Assembly (NCBI GenBank): GCA_041396985.1
Contig: JAWKXO010000001.1
Coordinates: 186,001-250,000, forward strand
DNA length: 64,000 nucleotides
Source: Emcibacteraceae bacterium
GTDB taxonomy: Bacteria; Pseudomonadota; Alphaproteobacteria; Sphingomonadales; Emcibacteraceae
Direction: 5' to 3'
A model generated the notes under the pieces. That model was not told the DNA's origin. It ran no database searches and saw only the letters and a list, made by a program, of their open reading frames with translations. The translations under genes were made by a program, and so were the position numbers. Positions 17,874-26,995 of this stretch are shown in pieces. How positions within the stretch are numbered: the first letter of the stretch is position 1; every line of letters starts with the position of its first letter.

Positions 17874-18402
17874 TTTTTTCCAAATGGCCTTTGTACCAAA
17901 TTATTCGACCAATTAAGGGCATACTGATATCAACATCAAAATGGTACTTATCATCGTTTACTTTTTCCATTGCATTGGTCTTTGGAAGAAGGAAAAACGG
18001 TAGCGGGATAACATTCCAAAGCCTACATTTTTTTATAATCATTTTAATTCCGTCTTCTGAGCACTCACATTGCACTTCAAACCAAAGTGGCCCAAACAGT
18101 TCATAAACATAACCAGGCTGCGGATGGTCTTTAAATATAGTTTGAAACTTCCTACTCCCATAATCACGAAACAGTAATTCATCATTGCCTTTTTTTTCAA
18201 ATGTAACAGTAATGGATAAATTTACGCCTTCATCCGGAAATCCGAAAATACGAGCTAAAAATACTGCTGCTTTACTCTTTCCCAGAACCACATCAGATAT
18301 TCCAATAGCTGTTACTATGGATTGAACATCATGCATATCTTTAATCAAAGAAGGAAGCTTTTCATAATTTAAAAGATTTCTTTCAAATAAAGGATTTGCC
18401 AT
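17851..18402 (-). CDS. DUF4166 domain protein, short form
   Basis: A 183-residue protein starting MANPLFERNLLNYEKLP at the ATG 18402, overlapping the TAA of the epimerase gene (TAAAATGG region). It resembles DUF4166 through GFPDEGVNLSITVTFEKKG, YELFGPLWFEVQ, and the end FDVDISMPLIGRIIWYKG. The function is unknown. It shares the operon with a second DUF4166 protein at 19845, so the two may form a pair. It ends inside the 3' end of the convergent PIG-L gene. Confidence 0.75.
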   Translation of the reverse strand: MANPLFERNLLNYEKLPSLIKDMHDVQSIVTAIGISDVVLGKSKAAVFLARIFGFPDEGVNLSITVTFEKKGNDELLFRDYGSRKFQTIFKDHPQPGYVYELFGPLWFEVQCECSEDGIKMIIKKCRLWNVIPLPFFLLPKTNAMEKVNDDKYHFDVDISMPLIGRIIWYKGHLEKIISSQAA

Positions 18403-18403
18403 T

Positions 18404-19852
18404 TTAACTTTCCAGAATTGATTTAAATGCCTCATCAATATTTTCATGAGCAAAATTGAAACCAAGTTTTTCTGCTTTGTTTGGCAAAACTTTCTGTCCG
18501 TTTAAAAATAAATCAGCCATATCGCGTAATATAAAACGAAGTATGAAACCCGGTGCTCTGAATAATACGGGCCGATGGAGACTTGATGCCAGCTTTTTAA
18601 TAAATTCACTTTGGCGCACGGCTTTCGGAGCAGTTGCATTTATAACAGTGCTTTGAACTTTTTGATCATCAATAAATAAAATCATTCGTATCAGATCATT
18701 CAGACTAATCCAGCTCATCCACTGCTCGCCTGATCCTAAAATCATGGCACCGAACAGTTGCGCAGAAAGGGCAAAGGGCACAAATATTCCGCCTGTCCTA
18801 CCAAGAACAAGCCCAATACGTAATCTTACGACATTAATTCCCAATTGTTCGAGTTTTCTCGCTTCCACTTCCCATTTCTGGCACAGGTCAGACATAAAAT
18901 CAGTCTCCGGAGCACTGTTTTCTTGTAGCTCCTTGTCACCCCGGTTCCCATAATACCCGATGGCAGAAGCATTGATTAATAATTGTGGTTTCTGAATAAG
19001 TCTTTCCCCCAACCGAAAAATAGATCTGGTAATATTTATCCTGCTATCAAAAAATGATTTTTTTCTTGTCTTGGTCCAAAGTCCACCTGCCAAAGCCTCT
19101 CCAGCCAAATTAATGATGGTATCTATTTTCTCGTAATCAGAAATTTCATCCAGTGCTTCTATTACTCTTACCTGTGGACCAAATTGATATTTAGCTTTCG
19201 CCAAATCCCGTGTAAGGACAATGATTTTGTCACCACGCATAATTAAAGCACGTACAAGAGCTGTCCCAATAAACCCTGTTCCACCAGTGATGAGGTAGGT
19301 TTTTGGATTTTCCTTAACACTATGGCTAACTGGTTTTCTTTGCCATAGGGGTATTTTTAAAATGCGTAATTTCATAACGGCAATTGCATCGCGAATACCC
19401 CAGATAAATACACCTAAACCAAAAAGGCTATAACACCAGCTCCATAGTCCATAAGTAACGTAGACCATCTCACTGGCCTGAGCGGCCCAACCGGATACTC
19501 TTGGGAATAAAACAGCAAAAAATATCCCTATATTTATTGCAAGGAGTGTATGCAGCACACGCTCAAATGCAGGAAGCTTTCTGGTTTTATCTTCTATAAT
19601 AAAATCAATAAGTGTAACAATCAGTTCTACGAACAATAAGCCAGCCAGCATATATGCAAAATAACCGTGCCATTCAAACCAGGCCAAACCAACAAAAATT
19701 ACACCATAAATCAACTCTCTAACAGAATGCATGGCCAGTTCATGAAGAGCACTGGGTTTTGACGGTAATTTTTCGGTAATTTCATGATGCCATAAGTTAT
19801 CAAATCCGCCTAACAAGACCTGTACCAAAAGAACTATAAAAACATTATTCAT
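18404..19852 (-). CDS. Membrane-fused TIGR01777-family NAD-dependent epimerase
   Basis: The first 185 residues hold about five membrane segments (MNNVFIVLLVQVLLGGFDNL, then LLFVELIVTLIDFII), resembling a DoxX-like module. After that comes a complete SDR39U1/TIGR01777 epimerase: nucleotide loop TGGTGFIGTALVRAL, INLAGEALAGG, INASAIGYYG with the active-site Tyr region, and the DUF1731-like end FLNGQKVLPNKAEKLGF. 482 residues from the ATG at 19852, which overlaps the preceding DUF4166 gene by 8 nt. The substrate is unknown. Confidence 0.85.
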   Translation of the reverse strand: MNNVFIVLLVQVLLGGFDNLWHHEITEKLPSKPSALHELAMHSVRELIYGVIFVGLAWFEWHGYFAYMLAGLLFVELIVTLIDFIIEDKTRKLPAFERVLHTLLAINIGIFFAVLFPRVSGWAAQASEMVYVTYGLWSWCYSLFGLGVFIWGIRDAIAVMKLRILKIPLWQRKPVSHSVKENPKTYLITGGTGFIGTALVRALIMRGDKIIVLTRDLAKAKYQFGPQVRVIEALDEISDYEKIDTIINLAGEALAGGLWTKTRKKSFFDSRINITRSIFRLGERLIQKPQLLINASAIGYYGNRGDKELQENSAPETDFMSDLCQKWEVEARKLEQLGINVVRLRIGLVLGRTGGIFVPFALSAQLFGAMILGSGEQWMSWISLNDLIRMILFIDDQKVQSTVINATAPKAVRQSEFIKKLASSLHRPVLFRAPGFILRFILRDMADLFLNGQKVLPNKAEKLGFNFAHENIDEAFKSILES

Positions 19853-20555
19853 TGCTTTTCTCCTCTTTGGTGAATACTCCATTTTGATAAAATGTTTGAC
19901 CAAACCAGGGATGATTGAAAGAAAGATAAAACCGGAAAAAACCAGCATCAACATCAGATTGAACAACATGAATTGCGCCGGGTGTTATTATAAGGGGTAT
20001 TGAAATACGAAATCCCAGCATTTCAAAAAAATATTTATTACTTTTGAAATGCAATGCCCCGCCCTTTTCAAATACATTAAGGCGCATACCTAGTCCCCCG
20101 CCAACACATTCAAGCAGACCATATTCCTTATCAACCAGTTTAATTGATTGAACCGTAACTTTATTATGTCTGTTAAAATTATATATGCGTTGCCAACACA
20201 TTCCGCCGCTTGGAACAGGAAAAACATCAACTGTCACCGGTACGTCATTGCCACAATGATGAGTAAGGGGCGAGCCAAAAATCTTACATAACCAGGCAAA
20301 AACAACACCAATTTTAGATCTTTTCACTTCCATAGTGCCTATAAAACGAACCAATGCAGGATTTTCTGCCATCGCATCAAACCTTGATTTGATGCCTTCG
20401 CTCAGACTATACCAACCTCCACCCGCCACCAAAGGGCGGAAATCGCCGTGGTGACCACACACCTTACCATTATCATTAACAGCCCTGTAATTAGGCTTAA
20501 ACCAATTTAATGGGTGATATCTGCTACGTTGATGCAATGCTATATTGATATTCAT
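19845..20555 (-). CDS. DUF4166 domain protein
   Basis: 236 residues. DUF4166 features include SEGIKSRFDAMAENPALVRF, the GSPLTHHCGNDVPVTVDVFP stretch with two adjacent His, and CVGGGLGMRLNVFEKGG. Family function is unknown. It is the second gene of an operon led by a GbsR/MarR-type regulator and is translationally coupled to the epimerase gene after it. Two DUF4166 genes flanking one epimerase suggest one pathway. Confidence 0.8.
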   Translation of the reverse strand: MNINIALHQRSRYHPLNWFKPNYRAVNDNGKVCGHHGDFRPLVAGGGWYSLSEGIKSRFDAMAENPALVRFIGTMEVKRSKIGVVFAWLCKIFGSPLTHHCGNDVPVTVDVFPVPSGGMCWQRIYNFNRHNKVTVQSIKLVDKEYGLLECVGGGLGMRLNVFEKGGALHFKSNKYFFEMLGFRISIPLIITPGAIHVVQSDVDAGFFRFYLSFNHPWFGQTFYQNGVFTKEEKSNE

Positions 20556-20580
20556 TCTACTTTCCCCAATTCACTGTTTG

Positions 20581-21105
20581 TCACTTATTTATAAATTTTA
20601 CAACTTTCGATCCTAATTTGATTAATCGCTTAAGAGTGGACCGGGGCACATTCTGCATCTGCTCATACCAGTCAGAAGTTTCTTCCAGAAATTTTGCCAT
20701 ATTATTAATCTTTCGCCTTACGTGATCCGGTGTTTCCTTATCCTTTTCAAGGCGCTCTTTACAGTCAGATAACATTTCAAGTGCCGGGTCTATTTCACGT
20801 TGCTTTCGTCCTTCTGCAATGGCCATCACCATATCCCACGGATCATCATGAGCAGTAAAATGGTCTCGTCTGTCACCCATAACATGAACAAGATGTACAA
20901 GTTTCCAGCTCTGCAATTCTTTAATACTGTTACTCACATTCGATCTGGCAATTTTAAGGATATCCTGGATTTCATCGGCCGGTAACGGCTTTTCAGCCAA
21001 ATAAAGCAATGCATGAATTTGTGCTACCGACCGATTGACCCCCCAACGAATTCCCATCTCTCCCCAAAAGAGTATAAATTTTTCCATAACGGGTGTTAAT
21101 TTCAT
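20581..21105 (-). CDS. GbsR/MarR-type transcriptional regulator
   Basis: Winged helix protein of 174 residues: FILFWGEMGIRWGVNRSVAQIHALLYL, here quoted as FWGEMGIRWGVNRSVAQ, then the recognition part LKIARSNVSNSIKELQSW and the wing LVHVMGDRRDHFTA. This is the GbsR branch of MarR. Start at ATG 21105 has GGAAAG 5 nt upstream. As first gene of the DUF4166/epimerase operon it probably represses its own operon through the repeat at 21129-21153. Confidence 0.88.
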   Translation of the reverse strand: MKLTPVMEKFILFWGEMGIRWGVNRSVAQIHALLYLAEKPLPADEIQDILKIARSNVSNSIKELQSWKLVHLVHVMGDRRDHFTAHDDPWDMVMAIAEGRKQREIDPALEMLSDCKERLEKDKETPDHVRRKINNMAKFLEETSDWYEQMQNVPRSTLKRLIKLGSKVVKFINK

Positions 21106-21128
21106 GGCACTTTCCAATATTCAGTATT

Positions 21129-21153
21129 TTCTGTTAATACAGAAATAACAGAA
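21129..21153. promoter_or_regulatory. Candidate operator for the GbsR-type regulator
   Basis: TTCTGTTAATACAGAA (21129-21144) is a perfect 6-4-6 palindrome; a third half site, AACAGAA, follows at 21147-21153. It lies 24 bp upstream of the regulator ATG, where an autoregulatory operator is expected. Inferred only. Confidence 0.45.
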
Positions 21154-21250
21154 TTTAAAGAAAAGTCAAGATATATATTAATCATAAAGGTTCAGGAATT
21201 TTTGTTGGCCTTTTCAACTTGTAGTAAACCAAAAGAGAGATTATGCTAAC

Positions 21251-22558
21251 ATGATTGAAAATAAAGATATTGGCTGCAATATGAAAAGAATAGCGACCCT
21301 GATTATTTTAAATATGATTGCCACAGTAAGTTCAGTTGCCCGTGATAACAGTGTTGACGGATTATGGCCGGATGCACCCGATCTGGCATCACCGGGTCAC
21401 TATAAAATCGGTGTCCGTACTCTTCAATTAATCCATAAAAACCAGATTGACGTTGTCAATATCGAAAAAGGAAAACTCCTTCCCCATTATGACCGGCCGC
21501 TCACCGTGGAAGTGTGGTACCCGGCAGATACAGATAAAACGGGCGGAACATACAATAATGTTTACCTTCGCGATGGAAAAACGCTTGTTGATCTTTATGG
21601 GGCCGCCGTCCGTGACGCGAAGCCGATTTCGGGCACGAAATACCCTCTTGTCATTATTTCCCATGGCTATCCGGGCAATCGGTTTCTTATGAGCCATTTT
21701 GGGGAGCATCTTGCCTCGAATGGTTATATTGTTGCTGCCATTGATCATACCGACAGCAATTATCAGGATGCCGGTGCCTTTCCAAGCACACTCCTGAACC
21801 GGCCTTACGATCAGAAATTTGTACTTGATGAAATTGCCCGTTTTAGTAATGAGAAAGGTCATTTCCTTGAAAATATAGTTGATACAGAAAATACCGGCCT
21901 TATTGGGTATTCGATGGGCGGGTATGGTGCGGTGATTACCGCCGGTGGCGGGGTTAGCCAAAAAATAAGTGAAACGGGCGAGGCTTCCCCTGAAGGCATT
22001 CTTTCAAAAATAACAGTGGGCTCTGATAATTTCAAAAAACTGATTGATCCGCGCTTTAAAGCCATTGTCGCAATTGCCCCCTGGGGGATGGAACGCGGAT
22101 TTTGGGATGATGCAGGTCTTGCAAACATTAAAAAACCAATGTTTTTTATTTCGGGTAGTGTCGATGATGTATCCGGCTATGAAAAGGGAACAAAACTGAT
22201 CTTTAAAAAAGCCGTGAACACGGACCGTTATCTGCTGACATTTGAAAATGGCAACCATAATACTGCTGCCCCTATTCCGGCCCCGGTTGAAGCCTTCACC
22301 GCGACCTATAATGACGGCAAAAGCGTTGCTTATTCCCATTATTCGGATCCGGTCTGGGATCAACTGCGGATGAATAATATAGCTGATCATTTTGTGACCG
22401 CCTATTTCGGCAAGCTTCTTAAAAATGATGCAAAAATGGACGACTATCTGTCCCTGAAAAGTGAAGCCAATGACGGTACTGGTGACAATCGCTGGAGGGG
22501 ATTTAAGCCCAGAACCGCCAAAGGGCTAAAACTTGAGCATCTTTCCGCCGGTCAGTAG
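21251..22558 (+). CDS. Secreted alpha/beta hydrolase (platelet-activating-factor acetylhydrolase-like)
   Basis: The catalytic elbow GLIGYSMGGYGAV places Ser near residue 220; the oxyanion strand is YPLVIISHGYPGNRFLMS; a likely acid is in FFISGSVDDVSG and the His in ENGNHNTAAP. The build fits the PAF acetylhydrolase/dienelactone-hydrolase-like group. A signal peptide follows the second Met (MKRIATLIILNMIA), so translation may begin at 21281 rather than 21251. No partner genes are evident. It converges on the FtsX-type permease with a 15-bp gap. Confidence 0.82.
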   Translation: MIENKDIGCNMKRIATLIILNMIATVSSVARDNSVDGLWPDAPDLASPGHYKIGVRTLQLIHKNQIDVVNIEKGKLLPHYDRPLTVEVWYPADTDKTGGTYNNVYLRDGKTLVDLYGAAVRDAKPISGTKYPLVIISHGYPGNRFLMSHFGEHLASNGYIVAAIDHTDSNYQDAGAFPSTLLNRPYDQKFVLDEIARFSNEKGHFLENIVDTENTGLIGYSMGGYGAVITAGGGVSQKISETGEASPEGILSKITVGSDNFKKLIDPRFKAIVAIAPWGMERGFWDDAGLANIKKPMFFISGSVDDVSGYEKGTKLIFKKAVNTDRYLLTFENGNHNTAAPIPAPVEAFTATYNDGKSVAYSHYSDPVWDQLRMNNIADHFVTAYFGKLLKNDAKMDDYLSLKSEANDGTGDNRWRGFKPRTAKGLKLEHLSAGQ

Positions 22559-22573
22559 AATTTAATCGTATTA

Positions 22574-25003
22574 TCATTCATAGCGCAAGGATTGAGCCGG
22601 GTTTGCCTGCGCCGCTTTATAGGAATAACCGATTACGGTGGCCCATGCGATCAGGAGCGCTGCCAACCCGGCACCAATAAACCATAAAACATCAAGATCA
22701 ATGCGGTATTCAAAACCGGAAAGCCAGCGGTCCATCAAAAACCATGCAGCTGGTAAGGCAACAAGATTAGCAATAAGAACCGGCCTTGAAAACTGACCGA
22801 GCATAAGTCGGATAATATCAAATGTGCGTGCCCCCAGCACTTTACGAATACCAATTTCCCTGGTTCGCCGTTCGGCAGAAAAAGCCGTCAGGCCAAGAAG
22901 ACCAATCGCAGAAATAATAATGGCAAGAACCGCAAAGGTTACAAACACCTTCATTTGTTTGTTTTCGGATGAATAAAACTGATCGACCTGTTCGGAAAGA
23001 ACCTGATAACCAAGCGGGACACCCGGAGCGATTTCGGCCCATTTTCGTTCAAGTCTGGAAATAAGGCCCGAAAAATCATTGGTTGAAAAACGCAGACTTA
23101 AGGTCCGGTAAAATGCCGGCGCATTCAGATAAAGCATAGGACGGACCGGTTTATGAATAGACCTTAAGTGAAAATCCTCAATCACCCCAACCACAGTAAA
23201 AATGGCAGCCTGTCCCGGCCCCTGTAAATCCCATTTTATTTGCTGACCCAATGCATCATCAGGTTTGGAAAAACCCAGAATGCGGGACGCCGTTTCATTG
23301 AGCAAAACATTTGTTTCAATGGTTTCATTATCCTTTTCCGGGAATTTGCTAATCTTATCACTCAGCCTGTTTTCCTCAAGCTTGCGACCTGCATTTAATC
23401 GCAAACGATATAAATCAAAAAATTCCGCTTCATGGGATAAAATGCTCATGGCAAATGGTTCATCCGGTTTTCCAACAAAGCTCATCCCCGTTGTAAAATC
23501 ATAGAGGTCAGTCGGCACAAACTGTGATGCGGCAACGGATGTAATTCCCTCAATTGTCGCAAGCTGCTGATCCAATAGCTCAACTTTTTCCAGCAGGTTA
23601 TTACTGCGCAAATTATGAATGGTCAGAACACCTTCCTTATCATAGCCCGGGTCCATATTGGTGGCAAACATGGTCTGGCGCACCACAACTGTTGTCCCGG
23701 CAATCAGGGTTATGGCAATGGTAAATTGAAGGAACACCAGAAACTGGCGAAGAAATATTGTGCTTTTATCACCCTGATCAGACTTAAGCACTGTCGCCGG
23801 GTTAAAAGCGGAAAGATAAAAAGCCGGATAGAGCCCCGCTATGATGCCGATCAAAGCCGTAATCAGTAAAAACAATAATAAAATCAACGGTTCTTCAAAA
23901 AACGCAAAATTGATCTGGCGATCCAGTGCTGCATTAAATGTGGGTAAAATTATCTCGACAAAGGCAAGCGCAAAAATTGCCGCAATAAGCGTGATCATGA
24001 CGGATTCACCCAAAAACTGGGAAATAAGCTGCATCCTTGTCGCCCCCATGACTTTGCGGATGCCCACTTCGCGGGCGCGTTTAATGGCCCTGGCTGTCGC
24101 CAGATTGATATAATTAACGGTTGCAATGACGACAATCAGAATGGCGACACTGATGAAACCTACCACGACGGTAATATCGCCGCTGGCTTTTCCAATAACA
24201 CCGGCCGGTGATTTTAAATAGATATCCTGCACCGCAATGAACGTGGGAATACGGCTTGAACTGGCCTTTATACCCTGATCATTCTGAGGGACATTTTCAT
24301 CAATAAGCGTTGAGATAAGCGGTCTTAACAGTTCCGGTGACCGACCCGGCTTCATCCTTACATATGTCGCATTGTTCATGGACATATATTCCGTATTAAC
24401 ACCGCTGAAAAATTCCTGATTATATGGTGCCACCATATCAATCGCCAGATGCGATTTGCGTGGAAGGTCCGGCATGACATAGGCGACGCGATAATCAACA
24501 GTCCCCGCGACAGTCATGGTTTTGCCTACCGCGTCCTCATTAGGAAAATATTTATTGGCGATTTTTTGGGTAATGACAATCGACTGCTGATCTTTTAAAA
24601 CATCCTTTGGGGCGGTCAGGCCCATAAAATCCAGAAAATTTGGATCAGTGAATGTGATATTTTCATAAAAAAACCTGTCTCCTACCCCAACTGCCAATCT
24701 ATTTGTCTGATAGCGTGTTGTGTCATCAATATCAGGAGATCTTTCCTTTATCAGGGGGCCATAAGCGCCCATAAACCATGGATATTTCTCCTCCGCACGA
24801 TTTGGCGATTTTGCAGTGACTTCAATGCGGTAAGTACTTTCCGCGTCGGGAATAAATTTATCGTAGCCAAGTTCATCATTAACAAATAAGAAAATCAGCA
24901 GACAGGCAGCCATGGCCACCGCCAGACCAATAATATTAATGGCGCTATAGCCTTTATTATTAAAAATATCGCGAAACGTACTGGTCAGATAACTTTTGAA
25001 CAT
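22574..25003 (-). CDS. MacB/FtsX-type ABC transporter permease
   Basis: Two FtsX permease units: an N-terminal span (AINIIGLAVAMAACLLIFLF), a MacB periplasmic domain from about residue 45 to 240, spans around GFISVAILIVVIATVNYINLAT with the cytosolic motif KRAREVGIRKVMGATR, then the second half with a second periplasmic domain and RTREIGIRKVLGAR before the last spans. 809 residues from the ATG at 25003 (AAGGAA upstream). Such double-FtsX permeases in marine bacteria often go with a separate ATPase; none is next to it, which is odd. Role in efflux or lipoprotein mechanics is inferred. Confidence 0.88.
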   Translation of the reverse strand: MFKSYLTSTFRDIFNNKGYSAINIIGLAVAMAACLLIFLFVNDELGYDKFIPDAESTYRIEVTAKSPNRAEEKYPWFMGAYGPLIKERSPDIDDTTRYQTNRLAVGVGDRFFYENITFTDPNFLDFMGLTAPKDVLKDQQSIVITQKIANKYFPNEDAVGKTMTVAGTVDYRVAYVMPDLPRKSHLAIDMVAPYNQEFFSGVNTEYMSMNNATYVRMKPGRSPELLRPLISTLIDENVPQNDQGIKASSSRIPTFIAVQDIYLKSPAGVIGKASGDITVVVGFISVAILIVVIATVNYINLATARAIKRAREVGIRKVMGATRMQLISQFLGESVMITLIAAIFALAFVEIILPTFNAALDRQINFAFFEEPLILLLFLLITALIGIIAGLYPAFYLSAFNPATVLKSDQGDKSTIFLRQFLVFLQFTIAITLIAGTTVVVRQTMFATNMDPGYDKEGVLTIHNLRSNNLLEKVELLDQQLATIEGITSVAASQFVPTDLYDFTTGMSFVGKPDEPFAMSILSHEAEFFDLYRLRLNAGRKLEENRLSDKISKFPEKDNETIETNVLLNETASRILGFSKPDDALGQQIKWDLQGPGQAAIFTVVGVIEDFHLRSIHKPVRPMLYLNAPAFYRTLSLRFSTNDFSGLISRLERKWAEIAPGVPLGYQVLSEQVDQFYSSENKQMKVFVTFAVLAIIISAIGLLGLTAFSAERRTREIGIRKVLGARTFDIIRLMLGQFSRPVLIANLVALPAAWFLMDRWLSGFEYRIDLDVLWFIGAGLAALLIAWATVIGYSYKAAQANPAQSLRYE

Positions 25004-25129
25004 CGGCGTTTCCTTCCCTATTTTCAAAATCGTAACCGTTTTTAATAATAAGAGCAAAAAATATGCCAAAAATTAAATGCTTTTGGTTCAATCAGTTATA
25101 GAAATCTTTTTATCAAAGTATCAAAAAAT

Positions 25130-25167
25130 ATGTCCGAAAGCGAACATAAATGTGCGATTTCGGACAT
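25130..25167 (-). terminator. 38-nt near-perfect palindrome, terminator of the DoxX-like gene
   Basis: Arms ATGTCCGAAA (25130-25139) and TTTCGGACAT (25158-25167) pair over 10 bp, and the inner ACAT/ATGT extends the stem. On the minus strand it is followed by ATTTTTTG. It separates the small membrane gene at 25186 from the FtsX gene. Confidence 0.65.
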
Positions 25168-25185
25168 TATTTTAAGATTATAATA

Positions 25186-25599
25186 TCATCTGGATAAAGT
25201 ATATTTTACATCGAGATCACGAAGCAAATAAAGCGCAATACACGCCGCCAGCATTGGCCATGCAGCATAAAAAAGTAAATTCATATTCAGATATTGTTTC
25301 CATGATGCAAAAGTGGTTAGCCCATGAAGAATGAGAATTATACCGTATGTATATTTTTTCCATAGGCCCGCAACAAATGCAAATATTAGCACGATTTCGA
25401 CTGCCCCCATCACCATAACGATGGTTTCACCAGCCCCTTCAATAAAATAAAAGCTTTCAAGAATTCTGGCCCCATGTCCAGGATTGGTAAATTTATCAAT
25501 TGTCCAAACCAACATGACAAGAAAAACAGTAAGACGCATCAGCAACAATGAAATTTCAATATTACGCCGCTGCGAAGATAGAATAGTGTCATCACTCAT
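25186..25599 (-). CDS. Small four-span membrane protein (DoxX-like)
   Basis: A 137-residue protein with four hydrophobic segments: SLLLMRLTVFLVMLVWTIDK, TIVMVMGAVEIVLIFAFVAG, YGIILILHGLTTFA, and LLFYAAWPMLAACIALYLL. The pattern RLTVFLVMLVWTIDKFTNP with an early Lys/Asn resembles DoxX/quinol-oxidase-like proteins. No catalytic motif is seen. It is probably monocistronic, ended by the palindrome at 25130. Confidence 0.68.
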   Translation of the reverse strand: MSDDTILSSQRRNIEISLLLMRLTVFLVMLVWTIDKFTNPGHGARILESFYFIEGAGETIVMVMGAVEIVLIFAFVAGLWKKYTYGIILILHGLTTFASWKQYLNMNLLFYAAWPMLAACIALYLLRDLDVKYTLSR

Positions 25600-25744
25600 G
25601 ATATTTCCCCTGAGTTATAAATTGAATGATCAGATTAGCGAAGCAACAAAAATTAACCACCCAAATTTAATCACATTACTGTGATTGATCATTGATCATT
25701 TTGTCGCTATGAATAAACATATTTTAATTTAAGGTTTATGCCCA

Positions 25745-26992
25745 ATGTTTAATAATGAGTTGATGATCAAAGTCCGCGACCACTTTGAATTGGTGGACCA
25801 TTGCCCTTATCAGGGGAAAAGAATTTTTTTTGAAAATGCCGGTGGCGCCCTGACCCTGAAGTCAGTGGTTGAGCGCTCAAAAGAACTGGCAGCAGTACCC
25901 GATAATCAGGGCCGCGACAATCCGGCATCAATCGAGCTTTCAAATATCATCAATAAAGCCAAAAATGACATCAGGACATTTTTTGGTGCATCAGATGGAC
26001 CCGTTTTTGTTGGTGAAAGCGGAACTGAGCTATTGTTTCGGCTGATCAGTGCCGCGATACTCAGCATTCCTAAGGATAGCGAAGTATTGGGAAGCACGCT
26101 AGAGCATCCGGCATCGGTCAGTGCCTGTACGCGCTGGGCCGAAATTGCCGGGGTTGATTATGTCAAAGTCATCCACGACAACGAAACCGGAAGCGTCAGT
26201 GCTGATGATTATCGCCCGCTTGTTACAGAAAAAACAAGGGTTGCGACCATTTTACATACAAGTCCAGTGACCGGTATATCTGTTGATGTGAAATCCATTG
26301 CTGCCACTATCCGCGAGGTTTCACCTGACTGTATTATTATTGTTGATGGAATTCAGCATGCCGCTCACGGTGCGCTTGATATTGATGGTTATGATATTGA
26401 TGGTTATGTCATTTCACCCTACAAGGTTTTCTCAAGACATGGTTATGGCATTGCCTGGGTATCACCTCGCCTTGCCACCCTGCCCCATAACCGTCTGATC
26501 GGCTCCCCTGAAGATCAGTGGGAACTCGGGACCCGTGATACGGCGTCCTACGCAACTTTTTCGGAAGTGGTGAATTATTTCAACTGGCTTGGTGGTTTTT
26601 TCAGCAATTCAGCAAACCTTCGTGAACGTCTTGTTGCTGCGGGCAAAGCAGTCAGCCATCACGAAAAAGATATAACCGATCAGATGATCCATGGCGCAGG
26701 CGGACAGCCCGGCCTGGCTGAACTTAAAAATGTCACCATCATCGGTGGAAATGATAATCCGCACCGCAAAGGTCTGGTTTCCTTCTGGGTTGATGGCATG
26801 GACAGTGTTGATGTTGTCACTGCCCTTCGCGAGGCCGGAATCCGGGTTCATGTGCGAAAGAATGATTATTTTTCGGGAAATATCCTGATCCCGCTGGGAC
26901 AGAAAAACTGCGTACGGGTTTCCATGTGTCATTATAACACGACGGATGAAGTGATAAAATTTCTTGAAGCCATTAAGAAAATTGTGAACTAA
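25745..26992 (+). CDS. Class V aminotransferase-fold PLP enzyme (cysteine desulfurase-like)
   Basis: Fold-type I enzyme of 415 residues. Recognisable pieces are RIFFENAGGALTL at the start, EHPASVSACTRW, IIIVDGIQHAAHGALDI with the PLP-binding Asp, and the Schiff-base Lys in VISPYKVFSRHGYGIAW. NDYFSGNILIPLGQKNCVRVS closes it. It resembles SufS/CsdA and kynureninase-like enzymes, but no suf genes are nearby, and I see no Cys-loop as in true desulfurases. Substrate unknown. Confidence 0.82.
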   Translation: MFNNELMIKVRDHFELVDHCPYQGKRIFFENAGGALTLKSVVERSKELAAVPDNQGRDNPASIELSNIINKAKNDIRTFFGASDGPVFVGESGTELLFRLISAAILSIPKDSEVLGSTLEHPASVSACTRWAEIAGVDYVKVIHDNETGSVSADDYRPLVTEKTRVATILHTSPVTGISVDVKSIAATIREVSPDCIIIVDGIQHAAHGALDIDGYDIDGYVISPYKVFSRHGYGIAWVSPRLATLPHNRLIGSPEDQWELGTRDTASYATFSEVVNYFNWLGGFFSNSANLRERLVAAGKAVSHHEKDITDQMIHGAGGQPGLAELKNVTIIGGNDNPHRKGLVSFWVDGMDSVDVVTALREAGIRVHVRKNDYFSGNILIPLGQKNCVRVSMCHYNTTDEVIKFLEAIKKIVN

Positions 26993-26995
26993 AGA

